A stretch of DNA of 64,000 nucleotides from Amycolatopsis sulphurea (GCF_002564045.1 NZ_PDJK01000002.1:1984001-2048000), one strand, 5' to 3'. Positions 25,934 through 35,407 are shown, counted from the stretch's first letter. A program made the numbers and translations. The notes: generated from the sequence alone by a model not told the origin.

Positions 25934-27946
25934 ATGCCTGCACCGGACACCTTCTGGAGCTACCTCGGCGCGATCGCCACGTACGTGGCCGTGCTGGCGG
26001 TTCCCGGCGGCCTGATCGGCCGCGCGGCCGGACTGCGCGGCTGGGCACTGGCCGGCCTCGCGCCCCTGCTCAGCTACGCCGTCACCGGCCTGGCCGGCCC
26101 CTGGCTGGCGAAAGCCGGCCTGCCCTACAACGTGCTCACCGCGGCCGCCTGCACTGTGCTGCTGGCAGCCCTCGCGTACGGCGCGAGACGGCTCTTGATC
26201 GCCCGTGGGCTGCTCCACGCGGGCACCGAGGAACCGCCGGTCGGCTGGACCAAGCGAGAACACTGGGCGGTCGCCGCCTGTGTCGTGGTCGCGACGGGAC
26301 TGTCGATCGCCGTGGTGCTCTCCGCGCGCGAAGGCACCACCGCGGTGTTCCAGCGCTGGGACACCGTGTACCACGCGAACGGCATTCGCTACATCGCCGA
26401 GACCGGCGACGGCTCGCTCACCGGCATGGGCAAGATCAACTGGTACCCCGACGGCTCCTTCTACCCGAACGGCTACCACCTGGTCGGCGCGCTGGTGTAC
26501 CAGGTCTCCGGCGCGAGCATCCCGGCCACGCTCAACGCGCTCACCATGCCGATCGCAGGCCTCTTCGCGTTGTCGATGGTCGCGCTGATCCGTCAGCTCG
26601 GCGGGCGCGCGGTGTTCGCCGGCTGTGCCGCTCTCATCGCCGTAGGGGCGACCACGGGCGCATACGAGTCGGTGTCGAGCGGCCTGCTGCCGTACGCCCT
26701 GGGCATCGTGCTCACGCCGCTCGCGGTGGTCGCGTTGCAGCGTTTCCTCGTACGGCCGGGCGTCGACACCGGGCTGGTGCTCGCACTCACGGCAGACGGG
26801 CTGCTGACGGCGCACTCAAGCGCGTTGTTCGGAGCGGTGCTCTTCGCGTTCCCGTTGGTCATCCAGCGCTGGTATCGCTCGCTTCGGCGACTACCGGTGG
26901 ACGGTGTGCCGGAGGGACGCTCCGTGGGCCGGGTTATCGGTATGGACCTCGTGTACACGGTGCCGGTGATGGTGGCCAGCGTGCTGCTGGCCGTACCACA
27001 GATCTTCGGCGCGATCGGCTTCACATCCGGCTCCTACCCGTACTACGGGTGGAATTCGGATCTGTCGGTCCCGGTTTCGCTTAAGCTGCTGGGCACCTTC
27101 CAACAGGTCCTGAACCGGCCGCTGATCTGGCTCACCGTGCTGCTGGTGCTCGGCGTGCTGACCTGCCACCGGCTCGGCCGGATGCGCTGGGTGGGGCTGG
27201 CCGCGCTCGGGCTCTCCGCGTTCTTCGTGCTCGTCGCGTCCTTCGGCTACCTGCCGTGGGTGGTTTCGCTGTCGCGCCCCTGGTGGAACGACCGCTACCG
27301 GCTGATGGCGCTGGCCGCGATCCCGCTGTGCCTGCTCGCCGGGCATGGGATGGCGGAGCTGCAACGGTGGATCGCCCGGATGGTCCGCAGGGGCAACTGG
27401 GCCCGCGCCCGGCCGCAGCTGCGAACGCGGCTGGGTGCCGCGACCGGGGTGCTGGTGGTGGTCGCCATGGCCGTGCTGACCGGCGGGTTCTACCGCAGCG
27501 CGAACGCCACAGCCGTGTCCTACCTGTACTACAACGGCCGGGAGGGCGAAGTCACCCCGCCGGTGAGCGCGGACGAGATCGCGGCCATCGCGCACCTGGG
27601 CATGATGGGCGTCGGGCCGCAGGAGAAGGTGCTGAACGACCGGCTGGACGGCACAGCGTGGATGTACGCGCTGAGCGGCGTGCACCCGGTCGCCGGCCAT
27701 TACGACGGCGGTGGCCGGATCTCGCCGGACGCGACGTACCTGGCCCTGCACTTCCGCGACTACGACACCGATCCGGAGGTCCGCGCGGCAGTGCGCCGGC
27801 TGGACGTGCACCACGTGTTGATCGGCAGCGGCACGATCGTCAAGAACGCCCCGGTCGCCCCCGGCCTGACCGGTCTGGACGGCCGCGACTTCCTGCGTCT
27901 GGACTACCGCAATCGGGGGGCTGCGATCTACACGATCGTGCGGTGA
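25934..27946 (+). CDS. Rv3779-like polytopic membrane protein (DUF6541 type)
   Basis: A 670-residue protein with about 12-13 transmembrane segments in the first 520 residues and a soluble C-terminal part. The periplasmic motif WDTVYHANGIRYIAETGDGS (about residues 140-159) and the late DGTAWMYALSGVHPVAGHY (about 573-591) resemble mycobacterial Rv3779 as I recall it, which is 666 residues. Rv3779 has been linked to polyprenyl-phosphate sugar or lipomannan synthesis. GT-C-type fold and function are inferred. A paralogue lies at 32471. It is divergent from glf. In M. tuberculosis Rv3779 lies between Rv3778c and Rv3780, where no such gene exists here. Confidence 0.75.
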   Translation: MPAPDTFWSYLGAIATYVAVLAVPGGLIGRAAGLRGWALAGLAPLLSYAVTGLAGPWLAKAGLPYNVLTAAACTVLLAALAYGARRLLIARGLLHAGTEEPPVGWTKREHWAVAACVVVATGLSIAVVLSAREGTTAVFQRWDTVYHANGIRYIAETGDGSLTGMGKINWYPDGSFYPNGYHLVGALVYQVSGASIPATLNALTMPIAGLFALSMVALIRQLGGRAVFAGCAALIAVGATTGAYESVSSGLLPYALGIVLTPLAVVALQRFLVRPGVDTGLVLALTADGLLTAHSSALFGAVLFAFPLVIQRWYRSLRRLPVDGVPEGRSVGRVIGMDLVYTVPVMVASVLLAVPQIFGAIGFTSGSYPYYGWNSDLSVPVSLKLLGTFQQVLNRPLIWLTVLLVLGVLTCHRLGRMRWVGLAALGLSAFFVLVASFGYLPWVVSLSRPWWNDRYRLMALAAIPLCLLAGHGMAELQRWIARMVRRGNWARARPQLRTRLGAATGVLVVVAMAVLTGGFYRSANATAVSYLYYNGREGEVTPPVSADEIAAIAHLGMMGVGPQEKVLNDRLDGTAWMYALSGVHPVAGHYDGGGRISPDATYLALHFRDYDTDPEVRAAVRRLDVHHVLIGSGTIVKNAPVAPGLTGLDGRDFLRLDYRNRGAAIYTIVR

Positions 27947-27948
27947 CG

Positions 27949-27992
27949 ACTCCTCGTGATCGCGGCTCCCCACCACCACGATCACGAGGAGT
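27949..27992 (+). terminator. Hairpin terminator after the Rv3779-like gene
   Basis: A perfect 14-bp stem (27949-27962 with 27979-27992, ACTCCTCGTGATCG type) begins 3 nt after the stop codon. A second 10-bp inverted repeat (28013-28022 with 28048-28057) follows. The LLM oxidoreductase gene converges from the other side at 28136, so both may serve as a bidirectional stop. Confidence 0.7.
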
Positions 27993-28135
27993 TCCTCCCC
28001 AAGCCCCCGCCGGGTGAGAAGACGACGTCTCCCGGCGCCGCTCCCCCTCTTCTCACCGCGTGCACGCCGTGGTGCGCGTAGAGGTTTCCCGAGCCACTCG
28101 GTTTCACCCGAATGGACTAGCCCGCGTCCGGACGT

Positions 28136-29023
28136 CTACTTCTCCGGCAGCTCCGGCAGGACCGAATCGACGACCTGCTCCAGCACCGACTCGTGCCCTT
28201 CGTACGGCCCGCTGGAACGCGGCCAGTGTGAGATCACGTCGGTGAATCCCAACGCGTACGCCCGCTCGACGCCCTCGCGGAACACGGCCACGCTGCTCAG
28301 CGAGTATGTCGGCGACGCGTCCAGTGACAAGTACCGCTGCATCGTGGAACCGTCACGACCGGCGTCTTCGAGGCGCTGGTCGAACACCTTCACCAGGTCG
28401 GCGACGCCCTGCCACCATTCGTCCGGGGTGGTGCCGCCGCGGCCGGTGGTGACCCAGCCCGCGCCGAAGCGGGCGGCCAGCGTCATCGTGCGCGGGCCGT
28501 TCGCCGCCACCACGAACGGCAGCCGCGGCCGCTGCACTGTGCCGGGCAGGTTCCGCGCACCGACCGCGGTGAAGTACTCGCCAGAGTAGTCGAAGCGGTC
28601 GGTCATCAGCAGGCCGTCGAGCGCTTCGGCGAACTCGGTGAAGCGGTCCACCCGCTGCCGGTTGGTAAGCCGGGGTCCGTCGAGAACCTGCACGTCGTAC
28701 CGCTCGTGTTCGACCCCGGCACCAACGCCGAGCACGAACCGGCCGTCGGACACGTCGTCCAGCGTGATCAGCTCGCGCGCGAAGGGCACCGGATGCCGCG
28801 CGACCGGCGACGCGACGAACGTGCCCAGCCCGATTCGCGACGTGACCATCGCGGCCGCGGTGAGCGTGGGCACCGCGGAGAACCACGGCCCGTCCACCAG
28901 TGACCGCCAGCCGAGGTGATCGTAGGTCCACGCGTGGTCGAAGCCGTACTCCTCGGCGGCCCGCCACTTCGGCTCGGCTGCCCACCAACGATCTTCCGGA
29001 AGGATCACGATGCCTGCTCGCAC
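28136..29023 (-). CDS. LLM-class F420-dependent oxidoreductase
   Basis: A 295-residue luciferase-like monooxygenase-fold protein. FDHAWTYDHLGWRSL near residues 24-38, RIGLGTFVASPVARHPVPFA (about 59-78) and DVSDGRFVLGVGAGVEHERY (about 85-104) are the conserved blocks of F420-using members such as the glucose-6-phosphate dehydrogenase/methylene-H4MPT reductase group. It probably reduces or oxidises a small substrate with F420 in the cytosol; the substrate is not predictable. The GTG at 29023 gives the conserved start RAGIVILPED. It is divergent from the HAD gene with 66 nt between. It is not a LuxA/LuxB bioluminescence subunit. Confidence 0.82.
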   Translation of the reverse strand: MRAGIVILPEDRWWAAEPKWRAAEEYGFDHAWTYDHLGWRSLVDGPWFSAVPTLTAAAMVTSRIGLGTFVASPVARHPVPFARELITLDDVSDGRFVLGVGAGVEHERYDVQVLDGPRLTNRQRVDRFTEFAEALDGLLMTDRFDYSGEYFTAVGARNLPGTVQRPRLPFVVAANGPRTMTLAARFGAGWVTTGRGGTTPDEWWQGVADLVKVFDQRLEDAGRDGSTMQRYLSLDASPTYSLSSVAVFREGVERAYALGFTDVISHWPRSSGPYEGHESVLEQVVDSVLPELPEK

Positions 29024-29089
29024 GAAGTCCGACCGTAGTGCCCGACACAGACATTCGCTCAAACGGGCGGCTCCCGGGACACTGGAGGA

Positions 29090-29905
29090 GTGGAGAAACC
29101 CCGGTTGGTCGCGTCCGACGTCGACGGCACCCTGCTCGGTCCCAGTGAAACGCTCACCGAACGCACACTCGGCATGGTGCGCCGGGTGCTCGGCGACGAC
29201 GTGCCGTTCGTGCTGTGCACCGGCCGACCGCCACGGTGGATCGCACCGGTCGCCGGCCCGCTCGGCCTCACCGGGTACGCGGTCTGCGCGAACGGCGCTG
29301 TGCTGCTCGACATCGGGGCGGACACCGTCGTCGAGGTGCACGGGCAGCTTGAGCCGGTGCTGCTGCACGAGCTGGCCAGTGCGCTCGACAAAGCGCTGCC
29401 CGGATGCCGGCTGGCGGCCGAGCGGATCGAGACCGGCCCGGCGGACCACGACCTGCGCAACTTCGTGATCGAGCCGGACTACCACAACCCCTGGGGCGAC
29501 GACGAGGGCCGAGTCGCGATGCGCGGCGAGGTGCTCGGCAAGCCGGCGATCAAGCTGCTGGTCAGCCGCCGTGGGATGACCTCGGAGGAGATGGCCGGGG
29601 CGGTGCGCGCGGTGCTGGACGATTCGGTGGACGTCACGTACTCGTCCTCGGGCGGGCTGATCGAGCTGGCCGCGCACGGGGTCACCAAGGCGCTCGGCCT
29701 CGCCGACATCGCGGAACGCTTGGCGGTCCCCGCCGAGGCCGTGATCTCCTTCGGCGACATGCCCAACGACGTGGAGATGCTCCGCTGGTCCGGGCACGGC
29801 GTCGCGATGGCCAACGGGCACCCGGAGGCGCTGGCCGCCGCGGACGAGGTGACCGGGCCGGTCACCGAGGACGGCGTCGCCCAAGTCCTGGACCGCTGGT
29901 TCTGA
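29090..29905 (+). CDS. HAD-superfamily Cof-type phosphatase (Rv3813c-like)
   Basis: A 271-residue HAD hydrolase of the Cof/IIB type. Motif I is ASDVDGTLLG (D9 and D11 as nucleophile and acid/base), CTGRPP is the motif II region, KPAIKLLV the motif III lysine region and SFGDMPNDVEML motif IV. A cap domain lies between about residues 85 and 185. Members dephosphorylate sugar phosphates or flavin and pyridoxal phosphates; the specific substrate is unknown. The same gene neighbours a PlsC-type acyltransferase in mycobacteria (Rv3813c-Rv3816c), as here. GTG start with GGAGG immediately before it. Confidence 0.88.
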   Translation: MEKPRLVASDVDGTLLGPSETLTERTLGMVRRVLGDDVPFVLCTGRPPRWIAPVAGPLGLTGYAVCANGAVLLDIGADTVVEVHGQLEPVLLHELASALDKALPGCRLAAERIETGPADHDLRNFVIEPDYHNPWGDDEGRVAMRGEVLGKPAIKLLVSRRGMTSEEMAGAVRAVLDDSVDVTYSSSGGLIELAAHGVTKALGLADIAERLAVPAEAVISFGDMPNDVEMLRWSGHGVAMANGHPEALAAADEVTGPVTEDGVAQVLDRWF

Positions 29906-29916
29906 CCGTTCCCGGG

Positions 29917-29945
29917 AAAAGCTGTGAAGGGGTCCTTCACGGACT
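29917..29945. repeat. Short copy of the palindromic intergenic repeat
   Basis: AAAAGCTGTGAAGGGGTCC followed by TTCACGGACT lies between the convergent HAD (stop 29905) and PlsC (stop 29953) genes. It carries a single GTGAAGGGGTCCTTCAC unit without the second arm found in the larger copies. Probably a terminator for one or both genes. Confidence 0.7.
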
Positions 29946-29952
29946 TGGTGGG

Positions 29953-30696
29953 TCAGTCGTCCCCGCCGGGGCGATGGTCGAGTTCGGCGGCGGCCTCGGG
30001 GGTGGGCGCGGTGCCGCCGAGGTGTGCGGGCAGCCACCAGCGATCGGCCTCCGACGTGGGCTCCTGCGGGTAGTTCGCCTGCGCGCGGTCGAGTAGCGCC
30101 GACAACCGGACACGCAGGTCTTTGGTACGGACCTCGCAGTCCTCGTCCGGCTGCGGGTTCATCGGCTCGCCGGCGATCACCGAGATCGGCACGTGCCGGC
30201 GGGTCAGATCCTTGGGGCGCCCCTTGGTCCACAGCCGCTGGGTGCCCCACACCGCCATCGGCACCACCGGGACCCCGGCGTCCGCGGCCATCCGGACGGC
30301 GCCGGTCTTGAGCTGCTTGACCGTGAACGAACGGCTGATCGTCGCCTCGGGGAACACCCCGACCACCTGGCCGGCCCGCAAGCGCTCGACCGCCTCCGCG
30401 TAGGAGGCCCGCCCGGCGGAGCGGTCCACCGGGATGTGGTGCATCCCGCGCATCAGCGGCCCGGCGATCCGATGGTCGAAGACCTCGTGCTTGGCCATGA
30501 ACCGCACCAGCCGCTTCGACGGCCGGGCGCCGAGCCCGCAGTAGATGAAGTCCAGGTAGCTGACGTGCGTGCAGGCGATGACCGCGCCACCTCTGGCCGG
30601 AACATGCTCCGCCCCCTCGACCCGGATTCGGTTGTCCAGCAGCCGGAACATCAGCCGCGCGGCAGCGACGATGGGCGGGTACACGAAATCAGCCAT
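29953..30696 (-). CDS. 1-acylglycerol-3-phosphate acyltransferase (PlsC family)
   Basis: A 247-residue membrane-associated acyltransferase. Motif I is CTHVSYLD (HX4D, about residues 44-51), motif III is FPEATISRSF (about 107-116) and VPVVPMAVWG follows as motif IV. One hydrophobic N-terminal segment is present. It probably makes phosphatidic acid or acylates a related lipid, using acyl-CoA or acyl-ACP. Mycobacteria have three such genes, Rv3814c-Rv3816c, next to the HAD gene. The ATG at 30696 lies 7 nt after TAGCCT. The C-terminal 40 residues are acidic and variable. Confidence 0.87.
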   Translation of the reverse strand: MADFVYPPIVAAARLMFRLLDNRIRVEGAEHVPARGGAVIACTHVSYLDFIYCGLGARPSKRLVRFMAKHEVFDHRIAGPLMRGMHHIPVDRSAGRASYAEAVERLRAGQVVGVFPEATISRSFTVKQLKTGAVRMAADAGVPVVPMAVWGTQRLWTKGRPKDLTRRHVPISVIAGEPMNPQPDEDCEVRTKDLRVRLSALLDRAQANYPQEPTSEADRWWLPAHLGGTAPTPEAAAELDHRPGGDD

Positions 30697-30703
30697 GCGT
30701 TCC

Positions 30704-30709
30704 AGGCTA
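30704..30709 (-). promoter_or_regulatory. -10 box TAGCCT of the PlsC gene
   Basis: TAGCCT on the minus strand, 7 nt before the ATG at 30696. It fixes the start, since the open frame continues 33 nt upstream. Confidence 0.45.
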
Positions 30710-30739
30710 CGGGAGCGCATGGCGCACACCCGGTGTCGA

Positions 30740-32251
30740 TCAAGGGCATGACACGTACTGAAACCCCGGTGCCCGGTCGAGATCGTCGACCAGGCGGCTC
30801 ACCTCGTCGGCGCGCGGGTAGACGGAGACCCAGAATTGGGTACCGGTGCGGTGGAACGTGGCGACGCGGTATCCGGCGAGCTTGCCGGTGCAGTCCTGGC
30901 TCTCGGCGTAACCCTCGGTGCCGGGGACGGCCAACGTCGACCGGGCCGCGTCCGGGCCAGTCACTATCAGCCGCCCGCCCGTACGGCTGGCCAGTACGCC
31001 TGGGGCGCCCGCGCTCACCACCGAGCCTGGCGGAAGGTAGTGGGCGAGCCAATCGCCGATCTCGGCCAGCTGCGTGCCGTGCGTGTGCCAGATGCGGATG
31101 CGGCTCAGCACCTCGGGGCTGAGTACGGACATCGCCACCGCGACGCCAGCCAGCACCGCTGTGGTGGCCGGGACAACGCGCGATGCCGCGCGAGGCTTTG
31201 GTGACGGGCGCGCGGCAATGAACACGCCGTACGCACTGACGCAGGCAACAGCGAGCAACGGCGGTACCGGCGCGAGCAACCGCCATGAAGGCTCCCGATC
31301 CGGGCCCAGCAAAGCCACGTACACAACGAGGCCGCCCGCGAAGGCGAACAAGAGCCACACTGCTGCCGTCGCACGGTTGCGAACCCGCAGCAGCGCGCCC
31401 ACAGCGAACACGCTCGGCACCAGGAAGACCGTGTGCGCCAAGGCGAATCCGCCTAGATACGCCCAGTCCGGGCTGGCAAAGTGCAGAAACAGGCGCCCGT
31501 CGTAATACGTGAGCCGCCAAGCGATCCACGGCACCAGGAACACGAGCCCACCCAGTACGCAGGCGAACGGCGCCCACCAGGTATGCCGTCGCCGCCCCGC
31601 CGCGGCGACGAGCCACAGCACGGCTACGACGGCAAGCACGAGCCCCTCCGGCCGCGTCATCACCGCACAGGCGACGAGCACTCCCGTCACCACTGGACGG
31701 CGCGCAACGAGCGCGTACGCGATAGCCAGCACCAGCAGTACGAACATCGGCAGCTCGGTGCCCGAAGCCCCGTACACGGCCAACCCGCTGGCGCTCGCAG
31801 TAAGCATCGCCGCTGCGACGCCGAGCGACGGACGTGGTTCGGCGCCAGGTGGGAGCGCCAGCCCTGTAATGCGCTCGGCGAGCAAGTACGCCAGCAGCAC
31901 CGAGCCGAGCGTGGCAAGCACGCTGAGCACAGGCGCGGCAGTGGGTATCGATGCGCCGAATGCGGCCCGTGGCAACGCGACGACCACAAGCCAGAGGAAG
32001 TTCGCGTACCCCTCGATCCGGTCGCCGATGTTGAACACGGGGCCGTAGCCGTCGGCCAGGTTCTGCGCGTAGCGGAAAGTAACGAACGCGTCCTCCGTAC
32101 CGGTCGCGAACAACAGCTGGTGCAGGAGGGAAAACCCGAGGATGAGCAGCAGGGCCGCGCGCCGCCACCGGCGGTCCGCCACGATCGGCCGCCAGCAGGC
32201 GACGACCAGTGCGGTCAGCACCAGCCATCCCCCTACGACGGCACTGACCAC
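30740..32251 (-). CDS. AftB-like GT-C membrane glycosyltransferase
   Basis: A 503-residue polytopic protein with about ten transmembrane segments. The first external loop carries TEDAFVTFRYAQNLADGYGP then VFNIGDRIEGYANFLW (about residues 51-85), the same layout as the DDxxIxxRTxRN...GPVFNxGERVE loop of AftB. ASGTELPMFVLL, MTRPEGLVLA and a C-terminal soluble segment with Cys also fit. AftB adds terminal beta-1,2-arabinofuranose in mycobacteria from decaprenyl-phosphoryl-arabinose. This protein is about 120 residues shorter, so it may be an AftB relative with another acceptor. Its neighbours are Rv3779-like proteins, supporting an envelope arabinan or mannan role. Confidence 0.6.
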   Translation of the reverse strand: MVSAVVGGWLVLTALVVACWRPIVADRRWRRAALLLILGFSLLHQLLFATGTEDAFVTFRYAQNLADGYGPVFNIGDRIEGYANFLWLVVVALPRAAFGASIPTAAPVLSVLATLGSVLLAYLLAERITGLALPPGAEPRPSLGVAAAMLTASASGLAVYGASGTELPMFVLLVLAIAYALVARRPVVTGVLVACAVMTRPEGLVLAVVAVLWLVAAAGRRRHTWWAPFACVLGGLVFLVPWIAWRLTYYDGRLFLHFASPDWAYLGGFALAHTVFLVPSVFAVGALLRVRNRATAAVWLLFAFAGGLVVYVALLGPDREPSWRLLAPVPPLLAVACVSAYGVFIAARPSPKPRAASRVVPATTAVLAGVAVAMSVLSPEVLSRIRIWHTHGTQLAEIGDWLAHYLPPGSVVSAGAPGVLASRTGGRLIVTGPDAARSTLAVPGTEGYAESQDCTGKLAGYRVATFHRTGTQFWVSVYPRADEVSRLVDDLDRAPGFQYVSCP

Positions 32252-32470
32252 GCGACACCCCCCATGTCAGGCGCCCGGCCGGTCCCCACCCGCCGGGGCG
32301 GAGCCCCTCGGACCGATCGTGCGGTCCGCGCTGACCCGGTTCAGTCAAGCCTGCCCCCCGGCCTGCCGGACATCAGCCGTTCGAGTGTATGTGGCCGCCG
32401 GATAGGCTGTACTTCCGATTCCGATCCACCGCCCGGGGCACGAACGGATCCGTCCAGCCGAGGAAGACTC

Positions 32471-34393
32471 TTGCCGAGCGAACCCACATTGTTGTCAGTT
32501 GCCGCGAGCCTGGTGATCTGCCTTCTCGTGATCGGGCTTCCCGGGCTTGTCACCGGGCTGGCCGCCGGGCTGCGCGGCTGGACGCTGGCCGGGCTCACGC
32601 CGTTGCTGAGCTACGCGATCGGCGGGCTCGCCGGACCGTGGACGGCCGCGCTGGGCCTTCCGTTCACGACGTGGACCTTCGCCGTGACCGCCGTGCTGTT
32701 CGCGGCTGTCGCGTTCGGACTGCGACGGCTCACGGTGCGCAAGTGGCCACCGCCGCCTGTGCAACGAGTGTGGGAACCAAGGGCGCACTGGGCCGTGGGC
32801 GCCTGCGTACTACTCGCTGCCGCAGTGGGCTTTTACGCCGCAGTACGCGGAATGGGGCACTTCGGCGCTATCGCGCAAGGTGGCGACGCCCCGTACACGG
32901 CCAACGGCGTCCGCTACATCGCGTCGACCGGCGACGGCGGTCTCTTCGGCATGGGCACGCTGAACTGGTACGGCGACGCTTCGCCGCCGTTCTACCCCAA
33001 CGCCTACCACCTGCTCGCAGCCGAGCAGTACACGCTCAGTGGCAGTGGATCCATCCCGCTCACGCTCGACACGAACACCGTGCTGCTGCCGGGCTTGCTG
33101 GCGCTGTCCCTAGTGGTCACAGTGCGCGAGTTCGGCGGACGCGCGGTGCTGGCCGGTGCTGTGGCGCTGGCATCGGTGGCGCCGGTGATGAGCCTGTACG
33201 AGTCGATGAACCGCGGTCCGCTGTACCCGTTCATGCTCGGCATGGCGCTCACACCGCTGGCAGCTGTGGTTCTACGGCGGTATCTCAACCGCGTCGCACC
33301 GGACACCGGCTTCGCGCTGGTGATGTCCGCGGTCGGGCTGCTGTGCATCCACTCGTCGACGCTGTTCGGCGCGATCCTGTTCGCCGGCCCGCTGCTGATC
33401 CAGCGCTGGATCGAACGGTGGCGGACGATCGGCCGGGATCTGCTGGCACTGTTGCCGATCGCCGTGGTGGCGTTGCTCGTGGCGTGGTTGCAGCTGTTCG
33501 GCGCGCTCGGGCTCGCGAACGGTTCGCTGCCCTACCTGGGCTGGCCGGTCGAATGGCGAGCGACGAACGCGCTTGGCGCGCTCCTCGGCTTCCAGCACTG
33601 GGAACCACATCCGCAGCTATGGCTTTCGGTGGCGCTGCTGCTCGGCTTCATCTTCTTCAACCGGCTCGGTTCGCTTCGCTGGATCGGGCTGACAGCGTTG
33701 CTCACCGGGCTGTTCTACATCGCTGTGTCCTCCTCGAACGCACCGTTGGTCATGGCGCTCTCACGGCCGTGGTGGGACGACCCGTACCGGTTCATGTCGA
33801 TGGCGGTCGTGCCGCTGTCGTTCATCGCAGGGCACGGTGTCGCGTCGCTGCACGCGTGGCTGCGTGTACGGCTGCCCGCACGCTTACCGGCGGCCGCGCT
33901 CGCCGCAGTGGTGCTGCTGGGCTTCGTAGCAATCACCAACGGCCTGTACGCGCCGTCGAACGGTGACCGTGTCGCGAGCGGCTACCGGTCGGCCAACCCG
34001 CGCGAGCAGAACATCACGCCGGACGAAGAGCGCGCGATGGTGGAGCTGGGCAAGCTGGCCCACCCCGGCGAATGGGCAATGAACGACCGCAACGACGGCA
34101 CCCCGTGGACGTACGCGCTGAGCGGCGTACGCACCGTCGCGGCCCACGACGACGGCACTACACCCCCGGCCGACGCATGGCTGCTGGCAGCGCGGTTCCG
34201 GGACTACGAAACCGACCCCGAAGTGCGCGCCGCGGTGGCCAGGCTGAACATCCACTGGGTGATCCTCGGCCGCCCCGCAGCACCGCCGAACCCGCCGTAC
34301 TCGTTCGCGGGCCTGAACCGGCTGGACGGGCTGCCGTTCCTGCACCAGGTGTACCGGAACGAAGACGCGGTGATCTACCGGCTCAACCGCTGA
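32471..34393 (+). CDS. Rv3779-like polytopic membrane protein, paralogue 2
   Basis: A 640-residue paralogue of the protein at 25934. Shared blocks are GLRGWTLAGLTPLLSYAIGG (about residues 34-53), NGVRYIASTGDGGLFGMG in the first long external loop, SRPWWDDPYRFMSMA (about 430-444) and DGTPWTYALSGVRTVAAHDD near the end. About twelve transmembrane segments. The TTG at 32471 is chosen because GAGGAAG lies about 5 nt upstream and the conserved N-terminal helix starts there; the open frame reaches about 1 kb further upstream antisense to the AftB-like gene. It converges with the next gene with only one base between stops. Function inferred only from the family. Confidence 0.72.
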   Translation: MPSEPTLLSVAASLVICLLVIGLPGLVTGLAAGLRGWTLAGLTPLLSYAIGGLAGPWTAALGLPFTTWTFAVTAVLFAAVAFGLRRLTVRKWPPPPVQRVWEPRAHWAVGACVLLAAAVGFYAAVRGMGHFGAIAQGGDAPYTANGVRYIASTGDGGLFGMGTLNWYGDASPPFYPNAYHLLAAEQYTLSGSGSIPLTLDTNTVLLPGLLALSLVVTVREFGGRAVLAGAVALASVAPVMSLYESMNRGPLYPFMLGMALTPLAAVVLRRYLNRVAPDTGFALVMSAVGLLCIHSSTLFGAILFAGPLLIQRWIERWRTIGRDLLALLPIAVVALLVAWLQLFGALGLANGSLPYLGWPVEWRATNALGALLGFQHWEPHPQLWLSVALLLGFIFFNRLGSLRWIGLTALLTGLFYIAVSSSNAPLVMALSRPWWDDPYRFMSMAVVPLSFIAGHGVASLHAWLRVRLPARLPAAALAAVVLLGFVAITNGLYAPSNGDRVASGYRSANPREQNITPDEERAMVELGKLAHPGEWAMNDRNDGTPWTYALSGVRTVAAHDDGTTPPADAWLLAARFRDYETDPEVRAAVARLNIHWVILGRPAAPPNPPYSFAGLNRLDGLPFLHQVYRNEDAVIYRLNR

Positions 34394-34394
34394 A

Positions 34395-35378
34395 TCAGGC
34401 CGCTGTCGGCGCCGGCGTGCGCCGCGCCGACAACCGGGCCGCGACCGCGGCGATACCAGCCGTCAGCAGGTCGGCCACGGTGAACATCACGCGAGACGCG
34501 ACCGCGAACGCGGTGGCCTGCCCGACCGTCAGCCCGCTCGCGGTGAGCACCGCGACCTGTGCCACCTCACGGACACCGACACCGCTGGGCAGGATGAACG
34601 CGAAGGTGCCGACGGTCATCGCCACCGCCATCGCGCCCACGCACAGGACAAAGCCGTTCAAACCGGGGGCACCGATCGAGTTGGCCAGCAGCCACAGGTG
34701 CACCCCCTGCAGCGCCCAGGCGCCAGTGGACGCTCCGAACGTCTTCACCACCACGCCCCAGCCCAGCGGCTCCTCCAGCGGTGCGCGGCGCAGCAGCTTC
34801 AGCACCAGCGAAGTACCCCAGCTCAGCACGCGGGGGTGCAGCAGCGCGAGACCGAGCGGGATCAGCACGAACAACCACATCGCGCGCGGGCTGTTGCTGA
34901 ACACGGCGGGCGCGGCCAGCAACGAGACCACCAGCGCGGACACCACGCTCACGCCGAGCTGGATCAGCGAGCCGGTGAAGATCCGGGCCCTGGCCAGCCC
35001 GGCCTTGCGGCCCAGCTCCATCTGCAGCAGGTAAGCCCACACTGAACCGGGCACGTACTTGCCGAGCGAGCCGACCAGGCAGATCTGCGCACCGCGGGCG
35101 TATCCGATCGGCTTGCCGAGATGATCGACCAGGATCTGCCAGCCCCAGGTGGACACCATGATGGCGGCCACCAGCGCGACCAGGCTGAGCACCGAGGACT
35201 GCCAGGCCACTTCGGACAGCGTGTGCCAGAACTCGCTCCAGTTGGACGCGAGCTGCTTCGCGGCGAAGCCGACCACCAGCAGGATGGCGACCCAGCGCGC
35301 CACGTCGAGCACCCGCGCCCTGGCGGACTTGCGGGTCTTCCCGGCGGGCCGGGCCTCGTCATCCTGGACGGTCGTCAT
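34395..35378 (-). CDS. YbhN/UPF0104-type membrane protein (LPG synthase TM family)
   Basis: A 327-residue membrane protein with about eight transmembrane segments, the first about residues 25-43 (VARWVAILLVVGFAAKQLA). Conserved segments are QICLVGSLGKYVPGSVWAYL (about 100-119) and FILPSGVGVREVAQVAVL (about 258-275), typical of the lysylphosphatidylglycerol synthetase/UPF0104 family. Related proteins flip or help make glycolipids. It is the last gene of the minus-strand set with LuxC, LuxE and the AMP ligase (29 nt after luxC), so it may export the lipid that those enzymes make. That role is inference. Confidence 0.75.
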   Translation of the reverse strand: MTTVQDDEARPAGKTRKSARARVLDVARWVAILLVVGFAAKQLASNWSEFWHTLSEVAWQSSVLSLVALVAAIMVSTWGWQILVDHLGKPIGYARGAQICLVGSLGKYVPGSVWAYLLQMELGRKAGLARARIFTGSLIQLGVSVVSALVVSLLAAPAVFSNSPRAMWLFVLIPLGLALLHPRVLSWGTSLVLKLLRRAPLEEPLGWGVVVKTFGASTGAWALQGVHLWLLANSIGAPGLNGFVLCVGAMAVAMTVGTFAFILPSGVGVREVAQVAVLTASGLTVGQATAFAVASRVMFTVADLLTAGIAAVAARLSARRTPAPTAA

Positions 35379-35407
35379 CGGCCTTGCTCCTTACGCCTGC
35401 GCGTTCC

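Noticed and set aside
31481..32470. N-terminal 330-codon extension of the second Rv3779-like gene
   Set aside because: This part is antisense to the AftB-like gene and low-complexity His/Arg/Pro. The conserved membrane protein begins at the TTG at 32471 with a ribosome site before it.
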